Below, piece after piece: positions 34,183-44,805 of a stretch of DNA of 64,000 bases (its first letter is position 1; every line of letters begins with the position of its first letter). A program made the position numbers and the translations under genes. The notes beneath the pieces were generated by a model. That model had not been told where the DNA came from. It searched no databases and worked only from the letters and a program-made list of their open reading frames with translations. The stretch comes from Impatiens glandulifera (taxonomy: Eukaryota > Streptophyta > Magnoliopsida > Ericales > Balsaminaceae): the NCBI RefSeq assembly GCF_907164915.1, contig NC_061867.1:32485751-32549750 (forward strand), given 5' to 3'.

Positions 34183-34191
34183 TAATTATAG
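34183..34191 (-). promoter_or_regulatory. TATA-like box of gene E3
   Basis: Minus-strand TATAATTAA lies about 110 bases ahead of the E3 ATG (34072). Downstream is a pyrimidine-rich leader (GCTTTCTTTCTCTAGC), a typical plant transcription start context. Confidence 0.5.
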
Positions 34192-34238
34192 GAAGCGGCC
34201 TGAAATGTCAACAGACGCGAACCGTCACATCAAGAAAA

Positions 34239-34320
34239 GGCGCCAAAGTTTCCCTCCAAAACGGATTGGCGGTAAGCTCTTGGGCGGCAATCCTTTTGGC
34301 GGGAGGCCTTTTGGCGGGAA
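34239..34320. promoter_or_regulatory. Cluster of four E2F-type motifs upstream of E3
   Basis: Four matches to the E2F consensus (WTTSSCSS, either strand) lie within 82 bp: GGCGCCAAA at 34239-34247, ATTGGCGG at 34265-34272, TTTGGCGGGA at 34295-34304 and TTTTGGCGGGAA at 34309-34320. The last two are close to the classical site. They sit about 50-140 bases upstream of the TATA-like box, a promoter-proximal position, in otherwise AT-rich sequence. Binding is inferred. Confidence 0.55.
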
Positions 34321-34500
34321 GTGATTAAAGCGGTAAACAATTTAACTGATGGAGAATTTAAACCGATATTTGATCCTTGTAATTTAAACCGATATTAAGG
34401 ATGAAACATACATGATGATGATAGAGCCGATATGAAGATCGGTTTGAAATACACATACAAGATTAAAATTAAAAATTAACCGACTTAGAACCTAAACATC

Positions 34501-35161
34501 CTAGAGATTTTGTCTTCCACCGCTTCCTTGGTGAGGACATTTGAAGTATTCACCGGTGTACCCGGTCCAAGGTTTGGAACGAAGGCTCAAATGAGGAGAA
34601 TAGCCGAACCGTTTCTTCATCTTGACCATAGTCTTCAGGTTGTCAAAAATGATCGATGCCCAGTTGATGAAAGTTGAGCTGATGATATAGGTCATTATGT
34701 CAAAGACTTTTCTGGAGTTGTTTTGATTGGGGGTCTGGAAGAGGATCGACCGGTTGACGATCTCATGCAAGAGTTGAATGTGGGGAGCAAGGTGGGCTTT
34801 AAGGCCGTGGTTTTGAACCGGTGTGTCGGAGGCGGAGAACATTTCAGCATATTCATCCAATGAACTACTCACCCGTGGTGGAAAGTCCGAAAACCCCTCA
34901 GTTGGGAGGTCGAACATCCCGGCGAATGTGTTTTCTGAGAGAATGATCTCGGTTGGAAATGATGACACCGTTATGTATAGCTGCATTGGAGAGGAACTCC
35001 AGTACCTCTAGAAGAAAAAGAGGTCCGGATTCCTCTAGGAATCCGCGGAGGCCGGTGTCAATCAAAGATTCAAAGAGTACTTCCCTTGTTTCATCGTGAT
35101 CAAGGGATAGCACTGAATCAAAGTCGATGCACAAATAGTTTCGGAGAATGGAGTGAGACAT
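34501..35161 (-). pseudogene. Gene E2: E-domain protein with one frameshift
   Basis: Function unknown. Starts MSHSILRNYLCIDFDSVLSL at 35161. The blocks correspond to those of E1 and E3: SLIDTGLRGFLEES, LLEVLEFLSNAAIHNGV, then, after a frame change near 34970, SENTFAGMFDLPTEGFSDFP, PHIQLLHEIVNRSIL and FINWASIIFDNLKTMV. The protein would be about 215 residues, i.e. the E domain alone plus a short tail. One frameshift is the only break seen. It lies about 430 bp from each neighbouring E gene. A TATA-like TCTATTTAAG lies at 35228-35237, 67 bases ahead of the ATG. Confidence 0.65.
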
Positions 35162-35227
35162 TGTTCAGATTTTCTTAGAGATGTAGAGTGTTGTCTTGGA
35201 GTGTATTGGAATGAGAGTGACAGATTT

Positions 35228-35237
35228 CTTAAATAGA
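35228..35237 (-). promoter_or_regulatory. TATA-like box of gene E2
   Basis: Minus strand TCTATTTAAG, 67 bases before the E2 ATG. The leader between them is rich in C and A with ATTCCAATACACTCC, consistent with a polymerase II start. Confidence 0.45.
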
Positions 35238-35589
35238 TTGGAGATGAGAGGTAACGTAAGAGAATTTAAGATTAAGATTCCGTTTTGTCTCATTAATGCT
35301 TTAGAATATTTATGTTTTCAAAACGTCTTGGGAAGTGGTAATTTTGACCGGTTACGGAGACCGAGGTTGAGAATCTAGTTGGGAACCAACTAAGTTTACG
35401 TAGTTTCCCATGTAGTTAGAATTCAAAAGTACTAGAATTTCATTAAGAAAAGATGGATTACAATAGACCAAAAGAGAGACATAGCCGATTAAATAGGTAG
35501 AAATACAACCGGTGCGTGAAGCAAAATGACCGGTTGTCCGAAGGAGTGATTCTTTAGTGACCGGAGGAGGTGATGTTTCTCTTCTTTTT

Positions 35590-36297
35590 CTTCCATGCTT
35601 TCTCAAACCGCTTATAGAAAGAATCCGCGGAATCCCTGGTCAAAACCTGGGATTGGTTCAGCCCTTCGCCTGGATAGAGTGGAACCCCGAGTTTGATTAG
35701 TAGAGATCTTATTTAAGGAATAAAGTCGGTGTGTCGGGTATTGATCATCTAGATTAGGTTGTCAAACAGTAACCTAGACCAGTTTACCGGAGTATCGGTT
35801 GTTATGGCAGTCATGATATTAAAGATCGTGGTACAGTAGGTATTGGTGACATCCTTTCCCAGGATGGCCTTACCAATGATGTCATTGAGGAGCTGATATT
35901 CGGCCCTAAACGATGATCGTGCACCGTGATCATCGACCGGAGAGTTGGAGCGGGAGAATTCCAGAGATATTTCGGCTTTCTGTTCAGCCGAAACTGACAG
36001 GTCTGTAAGACCTTCCTTGGAAAGGTCGAAGCACCGAGAAAAGTCTCCCTCGGTGAAGTTGAAAACTGTTCCTCTTACCCTTGACTGGATAAGAGTGTTG
36101 AAAAATAGAGTTCCGCGAAAAACTCTGGCATTGTGAAAGAATTCGGTCACGGTTTCAGGAAATATGATATGTTTGTCATCTAGAAAGGACCAAAGACCGG
36201 TACTCTCCAAAGACTTGATCATCTTGAAAATTTCGTAGTGTTTTGTTCCTTGTGTTGTGTGCAACTCTACTTGAAGAATGTTCTGGAACTGAGACAT
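35590..36297 (-). pseudogene. Gene E1: E-domain protein with lysine-rich tail
   Basis: Function unknown. The open frame runs from an ATG at 36351, but the ATG at 36297 (MSQFQNILQVELHTT) is preferred: it aligns with the starts of E2 and E3, and a TATATAAG box lies at 36363-36356, too close to the upper ATG. Blocks: KSLESTGLWSFLDD, FPETVTEFFHNARV, FDLSKEGLTDLS, EYQLLNDIIGKAILG and VNWSRLLFDNLI. A stop at 35749 is followed in near-continuity by DSADSFYKRFEKAWKKKKRE and TSPPPVTKE, so the original was about 235 residues. No transmembrane or signal sequence is visible. It is the E gene nearest pol. Confidence 0.65.
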
Positions 36298-36355
36298 TTT
36301 TGCCTTACTAAGATGAGAGGTTGAGGGTGTGAATATTTGTTTGATATTCATCTAA

Positions 36356-36363
36356 CTTATATA
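36356..36363 (-). promoter_or_regulatory. TATA box of gene E1
   Basis: Minus strand TATATAAG, preceded by CCAATTGA. It lies about 60 bases ahead of the preferred ATG at 36297, which fits a start site near 36325 and a 30-base leader. Confidence 0.5.
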
Positions 36364-36869
36364 TCAATTGGAGGGTGATATAAGTGAGTAGCATTATCTA
36401 GTGGGTAACATGTAATTTAGTTTATTAGTCGTAGGATGAAACATCTTGCATGAATTAGGTGTGTTTACAGCCTAAGGGTGTGAGTTATAGGCCTGGACAA
36501 TGAGAGATATTATATCTTCACGTCTTTTGAGGCATGAATGCTTTGTTTTGAAAAGGAATCTTTTCAGAATAGATACGTCCAAACACAGACAATTGTTCCA
36601 TATTTTTTGGGAAGCCAAATATTTCAGAGTATATTATATTCAAACCGGTTGGTTTTAAGTCATTGGTCCCGATGCAGTTAATTAGTGTATGTACTATGTA
36701 ACTGGTCGGTTTACTGTAACTGATAGACAATGCGGTTTTTCAATAAATACGATGGTAAATTCGGTTTCCGATATTTTAGGAAGAACTGCTGGTTTTATCT
36801 GTCCGAACCGATTTTTCCCTTTACAGGATAAGGGTTTTAAGAGATGAGTTGATTTATATCGGTTAAACC

Positions 36870-39580
36870 GAGGATGTTTCTGAAGAAAGAAAACTTAGCT
36901 TCCTACAGAGGCTTTGTGAAGATATCGGTTACTTGTTGATCAGTTGATACATATTCCAACCAGATATGCTTCTACATGACATGTTCCCGGATGAAATGAT
37001 GTCTTATGTCGATGTGTTTGATTCTAGAGTGTAAAACCGGATTGTATGTGATTACTATGGCACTTGTGTTGTCACAGAAAATTGGAGACTCTTCGGCAGT
37101 GACACGAAAGTCCTTTAGTTGCTATTAAATCCATAGAAGTTGTGAACAACAACTTCCGACTTCCAGATATTCAGCTTTTGCGGTTGATGTAACAACCGAC
37201 GTTTGATTCTTGCTGTGCCATGAAACAAGCCGATCACCTAAGAATTGGCATGTTCCGCTGGTACTTTTTTTTATCAACTTTACATCCTACATAGTCTGCA
37301 TCAGAATAGCTTGTAAAGTTAAAACTTGAGTCCTTTGGGTACCACAGACCGACTTCAGATGTTCCCTTTAGATACTTCAGGATTCGTTTAGCGGCTATAT
37401 AGTGAGACTGTTTGGGATTAGCCTGGAATCTTTCACATACTCCGACCGCAAATAATATGTCCGGTCTACTTGCTGTCAGGTACAAAAGTGAACCGATGAT
37501 TCCACGATAGGCTGTCAGGTCTACTCCCTGACCGTCATCATCTTTATCAAACTTGATTGATGAGCTCATTGGAGTGGCGGTAGAGGAACATGTGTTCATC
37601 CCAAATTTCTTTAGAAGTTCCTTTGTATATTTGGACTGATTGATGAATGTTCCTCCTTCCAATTATCTAACCTGAAGACCTAGGAAGAATCTTAATTCTC
37701 CCATCATACTCATTTCAAATTTGTTAGTCATCAGGGTTGAGAATTTATCACACAGCTTAGGATCGGTTGATCCGAAAATGATATCATCTAAATATATTTG
37801 AACAAGTAGGATGTGTCCCTTTTTCTCAAATTTAAATAGGGTTTTATCTACTGAACCTATGGTGAAGTCATCATGTATCAGAAATGCGGTTAATGTATCA
37901 TACCAAGCTCTGGGAGCTTGTTTTAAACCGTAAAGGGCTTTATTTAGACGATATACATGATTAGTCAGGTCAGCATTTTAAAACCGGGTGGTTGTTCAAC
38001 GTATACCTCTTCACGTAGGTCACCATTTAAAAATGCACTTCTAACATCCATTTGGAATACTTTAAAATTTTTGAAAGCAGCAAAGGCTAGAAAAATTCTA
38101 ATGGCTTCAATTCTAGCTACACGAGCAAATGATTCTTCAAAATCAATGCCTTCTTCCTGTTTGTATCCTTGTTCCACTAATCTAGCTTTGTTCCTCGTAA
38201 CCAAACCGTCTTCATTGAGTTTATTTCTGAATACTCATTTTGTTCCTATGACCGGTTGATCTTTCAGTCTAGAAACTAGATACCAGACTTTGTTACTCTC
38301 AAACTGGTTTAACTCTTCTTGCATTGCTAAGATCCAATCCAAATCTAACAATGCTTCATCCACCTTTTTCGGCTCAATTTGGGATATGAAAGCGGAATTA
38401 AAGTATTCCTCCAGTTTTTGTCGCCTGGTTTGGATGGGTTTTGAAGGGTCACCTATAATAAGCTTAGGAGGATGATTTGTGTTCCTTTGGAGATTCAGTT
38501 TATGAATGTCTACCAAATTACCATTTGTTTGCTCAAGGCTAGACATATAGGTAAGCTGGGCAATAGTGTCAGACCGACCGTTTTCCTCAGTTTGAACCGA
38601 GGTGTCAGCTTCCTGCTGTGTGGCAGCTTGATCCGGCTGGGTTTCAACAACACTTATTTGGTCATGGACAAACCGTCTGAAAACCGGAATCTCATCTTCA
38701 CTATCAAAATGGATATTATGATTTTCCAATCTGTTGTGTAGATCAAAGGATGATGCAGTGTTACTTTCAACCGATTCATCGAATACAACATGACGAGATT
38801 CTTCCACGATTAAAGTTCTAGTATTATATACTCTATATACTTTACTAACCGCTGAGTATCCTAACATTATCCCAATATCAGATTTTGCATCAAAAGTAGA
38901 TAAGTAGTTTTTGCCATTAATGTGAATGTAACATTTACAACCGAAAATCTTAAGATACCGAATATTAGGAATTTTATCAAAATATACTTCGTACGGTGTT
39001 TTATTGTGAAATTTGTTAATCAAAGACCGGTTTTGTGTATAACATACAGTGCTGATAGCTTCAGCCCAAAATTTTTGAGCAACACCTGAGTCGGCTATCA
39101 TAGACCTTGCGGCTTCCTTGAGAGTTCGGTTTCTTCTCTCAGCCAGGCCGTTCTGTTGAGGAGTTCTGGCACTGGACAACTCGTGTCTAATGCAGGATTC
39201 CTCAAGAAATGCATTTAGAGTACTATTTGTAAATTCGGTTCCTCTATCATTCCTAATGCTATTTATACGTGTTGATTTTTCATTTTGTAAACGTTGAAGC
39301 AGTGTAATTAAATTGGATGCGGTTTCACTTTTAGATGCAAAAAATGTGACCCATGTATATCTAGAATAATCATCAATAACAACCATAGTGTAATGCATAC
39401 CACCTAGGCTGGTGACCATAATAGGTCCAAATAAATCCATGTGAAGAAGGTCTAAACATCGGTTAGACTGAATGTGTCATTTACTCTTAATGGTTGATTT
39501 AGTTTGTTTACCCATTTGACATGCTGAGCACACCTTATCCTTATTAAATATTATATCAGGAATTCCTTCAACTAACTTTT
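36870..39580 (-). pseudogene. Copia pol: integrase, reverse transcriptase, RNase H
   Basis: Integrase has an open frame of 401 aa (39440-38235) with catalytic residues in place: Asp2 (MDLFGP), Asp65 (RNDRGTEF) and Glu101 (NGLAERRNRTL), spacing D-35-E. The connection to reverse transcriptase is VDEALLDLDWILAMQEELNQ. Reverse transcriptase follows with [33 protein letters not shown] and IYLDDIIFGST (YLDD box near 37800). RNase H (37662-36870) has ASRPDILFAVGVCERFQANP, SYSDADYVG, TSVVTSTAKAEYL, and [12 protein letters not shown] near the end. An in-frame stop at 38235, further stops or shifts near 37965 and 37665, and breaks in RNase H prevent a full polyprotein. Wording is typical of plant Ty1/copia. 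Confidence 0.9.
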
Positions 39581-40103
39581 TATTGCGGATATAGTTTAAG
39601 GTTTTGATGTTTAAATGGTTTAACCTTTTATGTCATAGCCAGGTTTGATCAGGTTTAGCTACCACGCAAACAGGTTGCTCCACTTCATTTTTCCAGTCTA
39701 CCTTGTATATATTTCCTAACCTATTTCCGGTTACTAGTGTGCTACCCTGAGAGTTTTTAACTAAGCATGCATGTCTAAGAAATTCTACAGTATATCCAGC
39801 ATCACACATCTGACTAATACTTTGCAGGTTAAAATGTAAATTTTCAACTAGAAGTACATTGTTAATTGTTAAATTACCATGGACAATCTTACCCTTGCCC
39901 ACAGTTCAACCTCTTGAGTTGTCACCAAAGACTATCATTGCACCGGTTTCTATTTTGATGTCGGTCAAAAGGTTGCTATTTCCAGTCATATGTCTGGAGC
40001 AACCGCTGTCCAGGTACCACTCAGAGTTTCCTAGTCGTTTCTTCATAACCTGCAAAATACACATATTTACAACTATTTGGTACCCACATTTACTTGGGTC
40101 CAT
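39581..40103 (-). pseudogene. Copia protease and GAG-pre-integrase
   Basis: Protease begins near MKKRLGNSEWYLDSGCSRHM, with catalytic Asp in the D-S-G motif at about 40010, then SNLLTDIKIETG. It breaks at 39906, continuing at 39902 with GKGKIVHGNLTINNVLLVEN and LQSISQMCDAGYTVEF. The zinc-binding HHCC segment (HKRLNHLNIKTL ... CSACQMGKQTKS) reaches about 39500 with stops. The order protease, GAG-pre-integrase, integrase is that of Ty1/copia. Confidence 0.85.
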
Positions 40104-40241
40104 GGTTGATTAATCCCTTGGGTATCCAGACTTTAATAAGTCTGATAACTTTCTCGGTTATGGTTTTAGTTAGTTTTCTTGTGCTTGGTTTGACATCTTT
40201 CTATTATCCTAAGAGTGCCTTATTTTGTAGTGACTTTTGGT

Positions 40242-40871
40242 CTATTCTATGTGGTCATGGATCGGTTTGTTTACCTGTTGGCCGGTTGGCTTTCCTTCTC
40301 TCAGGATGAAGCCATTTTTTGAGTTAGTTGGATTTACATATGTTATTTCTTTTTCCGGTTTTGAGTCACGTTGTGCCTCATTGTCGGTTGAAGAGCTCTT
40401 GACAAATCTTATAAAGGGAAGATTGTCTTTTGTGATTTTCATCTCGTTGGAACAGTTCCGGTTGGCGGATTTGTTGTCTTTGTATCCAAGACCAAATTTG
40501 CATTTAGGATGTCTTTGATAATTAGACATATGGTTCATCGCTTCACTGGATCTTTTCCATGCGGCTATTCGGTACCTGGTTCGTGCATCTTCCTCTTCGG
40601 TCAACTCTTGAACTGACTCCTTAAGCTGTTCAGTCTCAAAGGATAGTTCAGGTGCTGCCTCAATTTCTAAGATTTCATCAGATTGAATACTATCGGTTTC
40701 AAGAATGGGGGACCGAGGTGGTGCTATAGGGTCGGTTCTAAAGTTGAGTCGGGTTGGTACTAAGGTTAATAGATTTTTATACTCTACTACCATGTCATTT
40801 AGTGCATTAACTAAATCATCTTCTGTAAATTCTTTACAAGAAAAATCAAATACCTGTTCTTCGTTTGCCAT
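40242..40871 (-). pseudogene. Copia gag-protease spacer region
   Basis: A 209-aa open frame starting MANEEQVFDFSCKEFTEDDL, then NDMVVEYKNLL, is the acidic, helical spacer found between the gag zinc knuckle and protease in large plant copia polyproteins (LMANEExxxFSxxTFxxDELxxALxxMxxEYKxL type). The upstream part, read in a frame interrupted by a stop near 40945, gives WAHSDSDDELSCLMANEE. No catalytic role is expected. Confidence 0.7.
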
Positions 40872-40949
40872 GAGACAAGAGAGTTCATCATCGCTGTCAC
40901 TGTGAGCCCATAGACTTTCTCCATCATCGGCTATCAGTGCTTTCTAAAT

Positions 40950-41692
40950 TTCCCTTCCTTCACCGGTTTGTGAGTAGTTGTTTCTTTGGTTCTGATCGTC
41001 CGGATTCCGGTCATCCCATCTTGGTTTTCTGCATTCCCACCTGAATGTCCCAAACAGTTGCAATTATAACATCTAATATTAGATTTATCACCGTAGTTAG
41101 TTGTTGTTTGTCGGTTGGCTTTTCTTCATGAATTTGCCAAACTTCTGTGCAAGCATTGCCATTGCATCCTCAGTGAATTGTTCAGCGGATTTGATCGGTG
41201 CAGCAGCTACCGGTTCTATAGATGTGACTAGTGCCTTAGTAGCGGTTGAGATTGCTACTTCATCTTCGATCCTGGATCTCATTTCAAACTCAAATGCTTT
41301 CAGATCTTCGAATACATCGTGTAGCTTCATTTTGTTTAGGCAGTTTGATTCTCTCATCACCATTATCTTTATGTCCCATGCACTCGAAAGAGATCTTAAA
41401 GCTTTGATGATTGTTTCCTTGTTATCATACTTCTTTCCAAGAGTTGATAACTCATTTATCACATTTGTAAACCAGTCACTGTACTCCCTCATGGTTTCTC
41501 CTAGCTTAATCTTGATGTTTTCAAACTTCTGGGTAGCCACCATTTTCTTGTTTTCCTTGGTTCTTTCATTTCCCTCATGAAGTTGAATCATTGTTTCCCA
41601 TACTTCCCTTGAGGTTTTGCAATCTCTGACCTTATAGAAGGTATTTCTGTCCAAACCTTTGAAGATATGGTTTTTGGCGTGATTATCCAGAT
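40950..41692 (-). pseudogene. Copia gag lacking its N-terminus
   Basis: The gag frame enters directly from the LTR: the first codons after ...CCTAACA read NLDNHAKNHIFKGLDRNTF, then REVWETMIQLHEGNERTKE, LGETMREYSDWFTNVINEL and AWDIKIMVMRESNCLNKMKL, i.e. the UBN2-like capsid region. About 70-80 N-terminal residues and the whole leader are missing. A zinc knuckle (RCYNCNCLGH ... ECRKPRW) follows at about 41085-41030, broken by a one-base shift. The 185-aa frame 41654-41097 is otherwise clean. Confidence 0.85.
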
Positions 41693-42890
41693 TGTTAGGA
41701 TCTAGATCGCCGATGGTGGACTAGGGTCCGCTAACACTACAACACTCAACGGTTGGCATTTAATCTGGTTAGAGATTAACACCGGTTTAAATACTACACA
41801 GGTTATCACAAACCCTTGAACCGAGTTCAAGTGCGGAAGTGGTTTGTTTCAGACTGAAGCAAGACACACAGGATGAATAGAGATAGAGTTTGGAGAAAGT
41901 CTGTTTGATGTTTAGTGAGTCGGTTAGAATGATGTAAGTCGGTTATGATAGTGCGAGTCGGTTAGAAAGCGGAACCAGCATACAATAAAGAACAAGACAC
42001 AGGTTTTTATGGATGTTCGGAGATAAAACTCCTACGTCACCCCTTCTTCTCAAACCGCGAGAAGGATATTCACTAAGGAATATTCAACCAAACTACACAA
42101 TCGAGACTTATTTACTGCTCGATGAACAGTCGTACAATTCTCACATAAATTGTAATCACACTTCAAATGCACACTTAAACTTTGAATCTTGTAGATAGAT
42201 AAATACAACTTGTGATTGTTAGAACTGCATTTACTCCTCTTCAGCTCCTTCTTTTATAGGTGAGATGTGCCAACGGTCACATTTCTTCAACGGATACCTT
42301 CAGGGTAATCCTTGAATCTTATTTGTTGAGAAGAGGTTCATCATTGCATTAATTGCGGTTTAAGCTTCCAAGACATGAAGCAGACCGGCTTTATTTGTCT
42401 TTTACTTAATATGGCAATTGTTGGTTGGCCAGTTACTTGCATCTCGAGAACTACACCTTTGACTTGTACCAAAATGGTAACTGTTTCTTCAGGCAATCTT
42501 CTGCAGCCTTCAGAGTATTATCAGACTTGTATGGATATGGCAATGTCACAGTCTGATCCTTTAATATCATCTTCCGCATATACTCAAAGTGTTCATTTGC
42601 ACCAATTTGTAAATTGTACTTAGTTTGATAATCTTGACTTCTTTCTTTAAGTAGTCTCTTCATCGGTTTTAGGTTGAATACTGCATTTCGGTTTAGGATG
42701 TTTATCAGTTGTTTATAGCTTTAGGTTAACCGGATAACTTTCGGTTTTGGATACATCCTTTGCTTCTTCTTCTAACCGGTTTGATTATTTGACCGGTTAG
42801 ATTCTTGACCGTTCAAAGTTCTTGACCGTTCCTGCACAGAAAATTTGTTTTTGTTATGTTCTTATTTTAACCGGTCTAGTTTATCTATCA
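41693..42890 (-). repeat. 5' LTR of the copia element
   Basis: 1198 bp. Minus-sense ends TGATAGATAAACTAGACC ... CTAGATCCTAACA. The next base is already gag coding sequence: there is no TGGTATCAGA-like primer site. The conserved block lies at about 42003-42078. The plus-strand frame beginning MKQTGFICLLLNMAIVGWPV (42375-42623), also present at 30518 in the other LTR, is an LTR by-product. Confidence 0.9.
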
Positions 42891-42895
42891 AAGCT

Positions 42896-43006
42896 TTCTA
42901 GATGCATAGATCAAATCTTTAAGGCCTTAAACAAAAAATTTGAAAAATCTGAAGCTTTAATGATGAATTTCGATATTTTGTTTTATTTAAGGCTTATATG
43001 TTGGTA
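42896..43006 (-). mobile_element. Tat LTR, minus orientation, unit 3, segment 2 of 3
   Basis: TTCTAGATGCATAGATCAAATC through GTTGGTA matches 9925-10040 and continues the LTR interrupted at 29829. It is interrupted again at GGTTA (43007-43011) by the family B solo LTR. Confidence 0.75.
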
Positions 43007-43011
43007 GGTTA

Positions 43012-44800
43012 TGATAGGATCGGTGCTACCAATAGAAACTAAGGTCTAGAAATTGATAAAAACTTATGTAAAATGTTACGATAGTAATCCTGTGAGGGAC
43101 TTGTTTATGAATGTCTCTATTCTTCACAAATCCTTTGAACTCTTGAAACGATTTCAAATGCGGAAGTGTTCGTCGGATTTGAAGCTTGGAACCAATGAAA
43201 AATGAATGATAGAAGGGAAAGAACACAATGATTTGTTTATGGATGTTCAGAGTAAACCCTCCTACATCACCCCTTCTTCCACAATCGGAAGGATTTCACT
43301 AAATTGTTTGAATCAAATACAGTTTACTGAACTAGCTAACACTATATTGAACAGAACAACCTCTGTTCAACTTATAATATTATCACCAATATTCTCACAG
43401 CTAGACAGTAATTTGATTCTTTCTCTCTTGAGCTTGAATGATATAAGAAATCAGTAAGAGCAAGAGTGTAAGCAAGTAAGATTGGTAACCGATGAGTGAA
43501 CAAGTGATTCGTCCGTTGTCGTTGAGCATCTATTTGTAGTAGAAGGACATCAACGTTCGAATCTTCATCATGGACACGTGGAAATTGTCTATTAGAAGGT
43601 CGCACATAGTACATGAGTACAACAAACTATGATCAAATGGATCGTGGTCGTATCGAACTAGTAGTGCGTTGAATATCCTCTCTGATATTGTCTTGTACTG
43701 GACAGACCTTTGGAAGGACATTTGCGTAGGTGGTGTTCGTTCATTGGATATAATTATCTGGCTTGTCAGACTGCACATGAGTGAGTGGAGAAGAGTAGTA
43801 AACAGCTAGTTGATCATGGTTAGCCGTATGCTAAATTCAGACGACAACTGAAACGAGGCACTAGACGTGCTCCATTAGACTGCCAAGTCTAAGGAGTTAG
43901 ATGTCAACGTCTAACTGGGCGTTCCATTAGACCACCGAGTCTAATGGAGTTAGACTGCAATGTCTAACTACATATCACATTAGACTATCAAATCTAATGG
44001 AGTTACACGTCAACATCTAACAACGTTTCCCATTAGACTACCACGTCTAATATCGTTAAACTTTAACGTCTAACTACGTATCTGTTAGACTATAACGTCT
44101 AACTACGCATCCCTTCAGACTTGTCTGAAGGAGTTAGACGTCAGTGTCTAATTATGTTTCCCATTAGACTACCACGTCTAATGGAGTTAGACTACAACGT
44201 CTACTTCACATCCCTTCAGACTTGTCTGAATGAGTTATACGTCAACGTCTAACTACGTTTCCCATTACACTACCACGTCTAATGGAGTTAGACTATAACG
44301 TATAACTTCGCATCCCTTTAGACTTGTCTGAAGGAGTTAGACGACAATGTCTAACTACGTTTCTCATTAGACTACCACGTCTAATGGAGTTAGACTACAA
44401 TGTCTAACCTAGCATCCCTTCAGACCTATCTGAAGGAGTTAGACATTAATGTCTAACTACGTTTCTATTAGACTACCACGTCTAATGGAGTTAGACTATC
44501 ACGTTTAACTACGTAATACATCTATTTTACCCTACTTAGACCACGTCTAATTCAACATAGTCTTATGCACCTGCACAAAACAAATAAACAACTTAGCTTT
44601 ATTATAGTTGAATATCTAGCTTTATTTATAACTAAACATCATCAAAATTCCATAATATTCACGACTAAATATCATCAAAATTCCGTTCTAAACATTATCA
44701 AACTTCTGTTGTTTATTGTTTCATAGCTTTTGACTTCTAAGTTAATTACTTCGCACTTAATTAACTATTTTCTTTATTTTGATTTTACATTTTCCCAACG
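43012..44800 (-). mobile_element. Solo LTR family B (1789 bp)
   Basis: Starts TGATAGGATCGGTGCTACC and ends TTTTCCCAACG (final CA changed to CG). GGTTA is duplicated at 43007-43011 and 44801-44805, and the empty site GATAGGTTACCTTCGG is preserved near 10035. The conserved block TTTATGGATGTTCAGAG...CACCCCTTCTTCC lies at about 43234-43305. The array occupies 43860-44540. Confidence 0.9.
43860..44540. repeat. TTAGAC/GTCTAA array in family B LTR
   Basis: Units such as CATTAGACTACCACGTCTAA plus TGGAGTTAGACTACAACGTCTAA alternate, with inserts CAGACTTGTCTGAAGGAG. The higher-order pattern (about 52 bp, sometimes 90) differs from the 108-bp units at 600-1400 and the 28-bp units at 57470-58480. Confidence 0.9.
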
Positions 44801-44805
44801 GGTTA

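Larger units (their letters stand above)
29835..42890 (-). mobile_element. Ty1/copia retrotransposon with three extra genes (13,056 bp)
   Basis: The boundaries are exact. AAGCT is duplicated at 29830-29834 and 42891-42895, and an empty site (GGAAGCTTTCTAGATGC) survives in the homologous LTR near 9913. Sense is minus: 5' LTR 41693-42890, gag, protease, integrase, reverse transcriptase, RNase H, then genes E1, E2 and E3, a purine tract and the 3' LTR 29835-31034. The position of extra genes between pol and the 3' LTR recalls Sirevirus-type copia elements with env-like ORFs, but these are not recognisable as envelope proteins (no signal peptide or membrane segment seen). It nests in a Tat LTR. 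Confidence 0.9.

Noticed and set aside
34127..34324. 65-aa plus-strand frame ending GGNPFGGRPFGGK
   Set aside because: The glycine-rich end is the translation of the repeated TTTTGGCGGGA motif in the E3 promoter. No support as a protein.
31354..36351. E genes as retroviral-type envelope proteins
   Set aside because: They occupy the env position but show no signal peptide, transmembrane segment or fusion-type motif, and E3 has a basic linker and coiled coil more typical of a nuclear protein.
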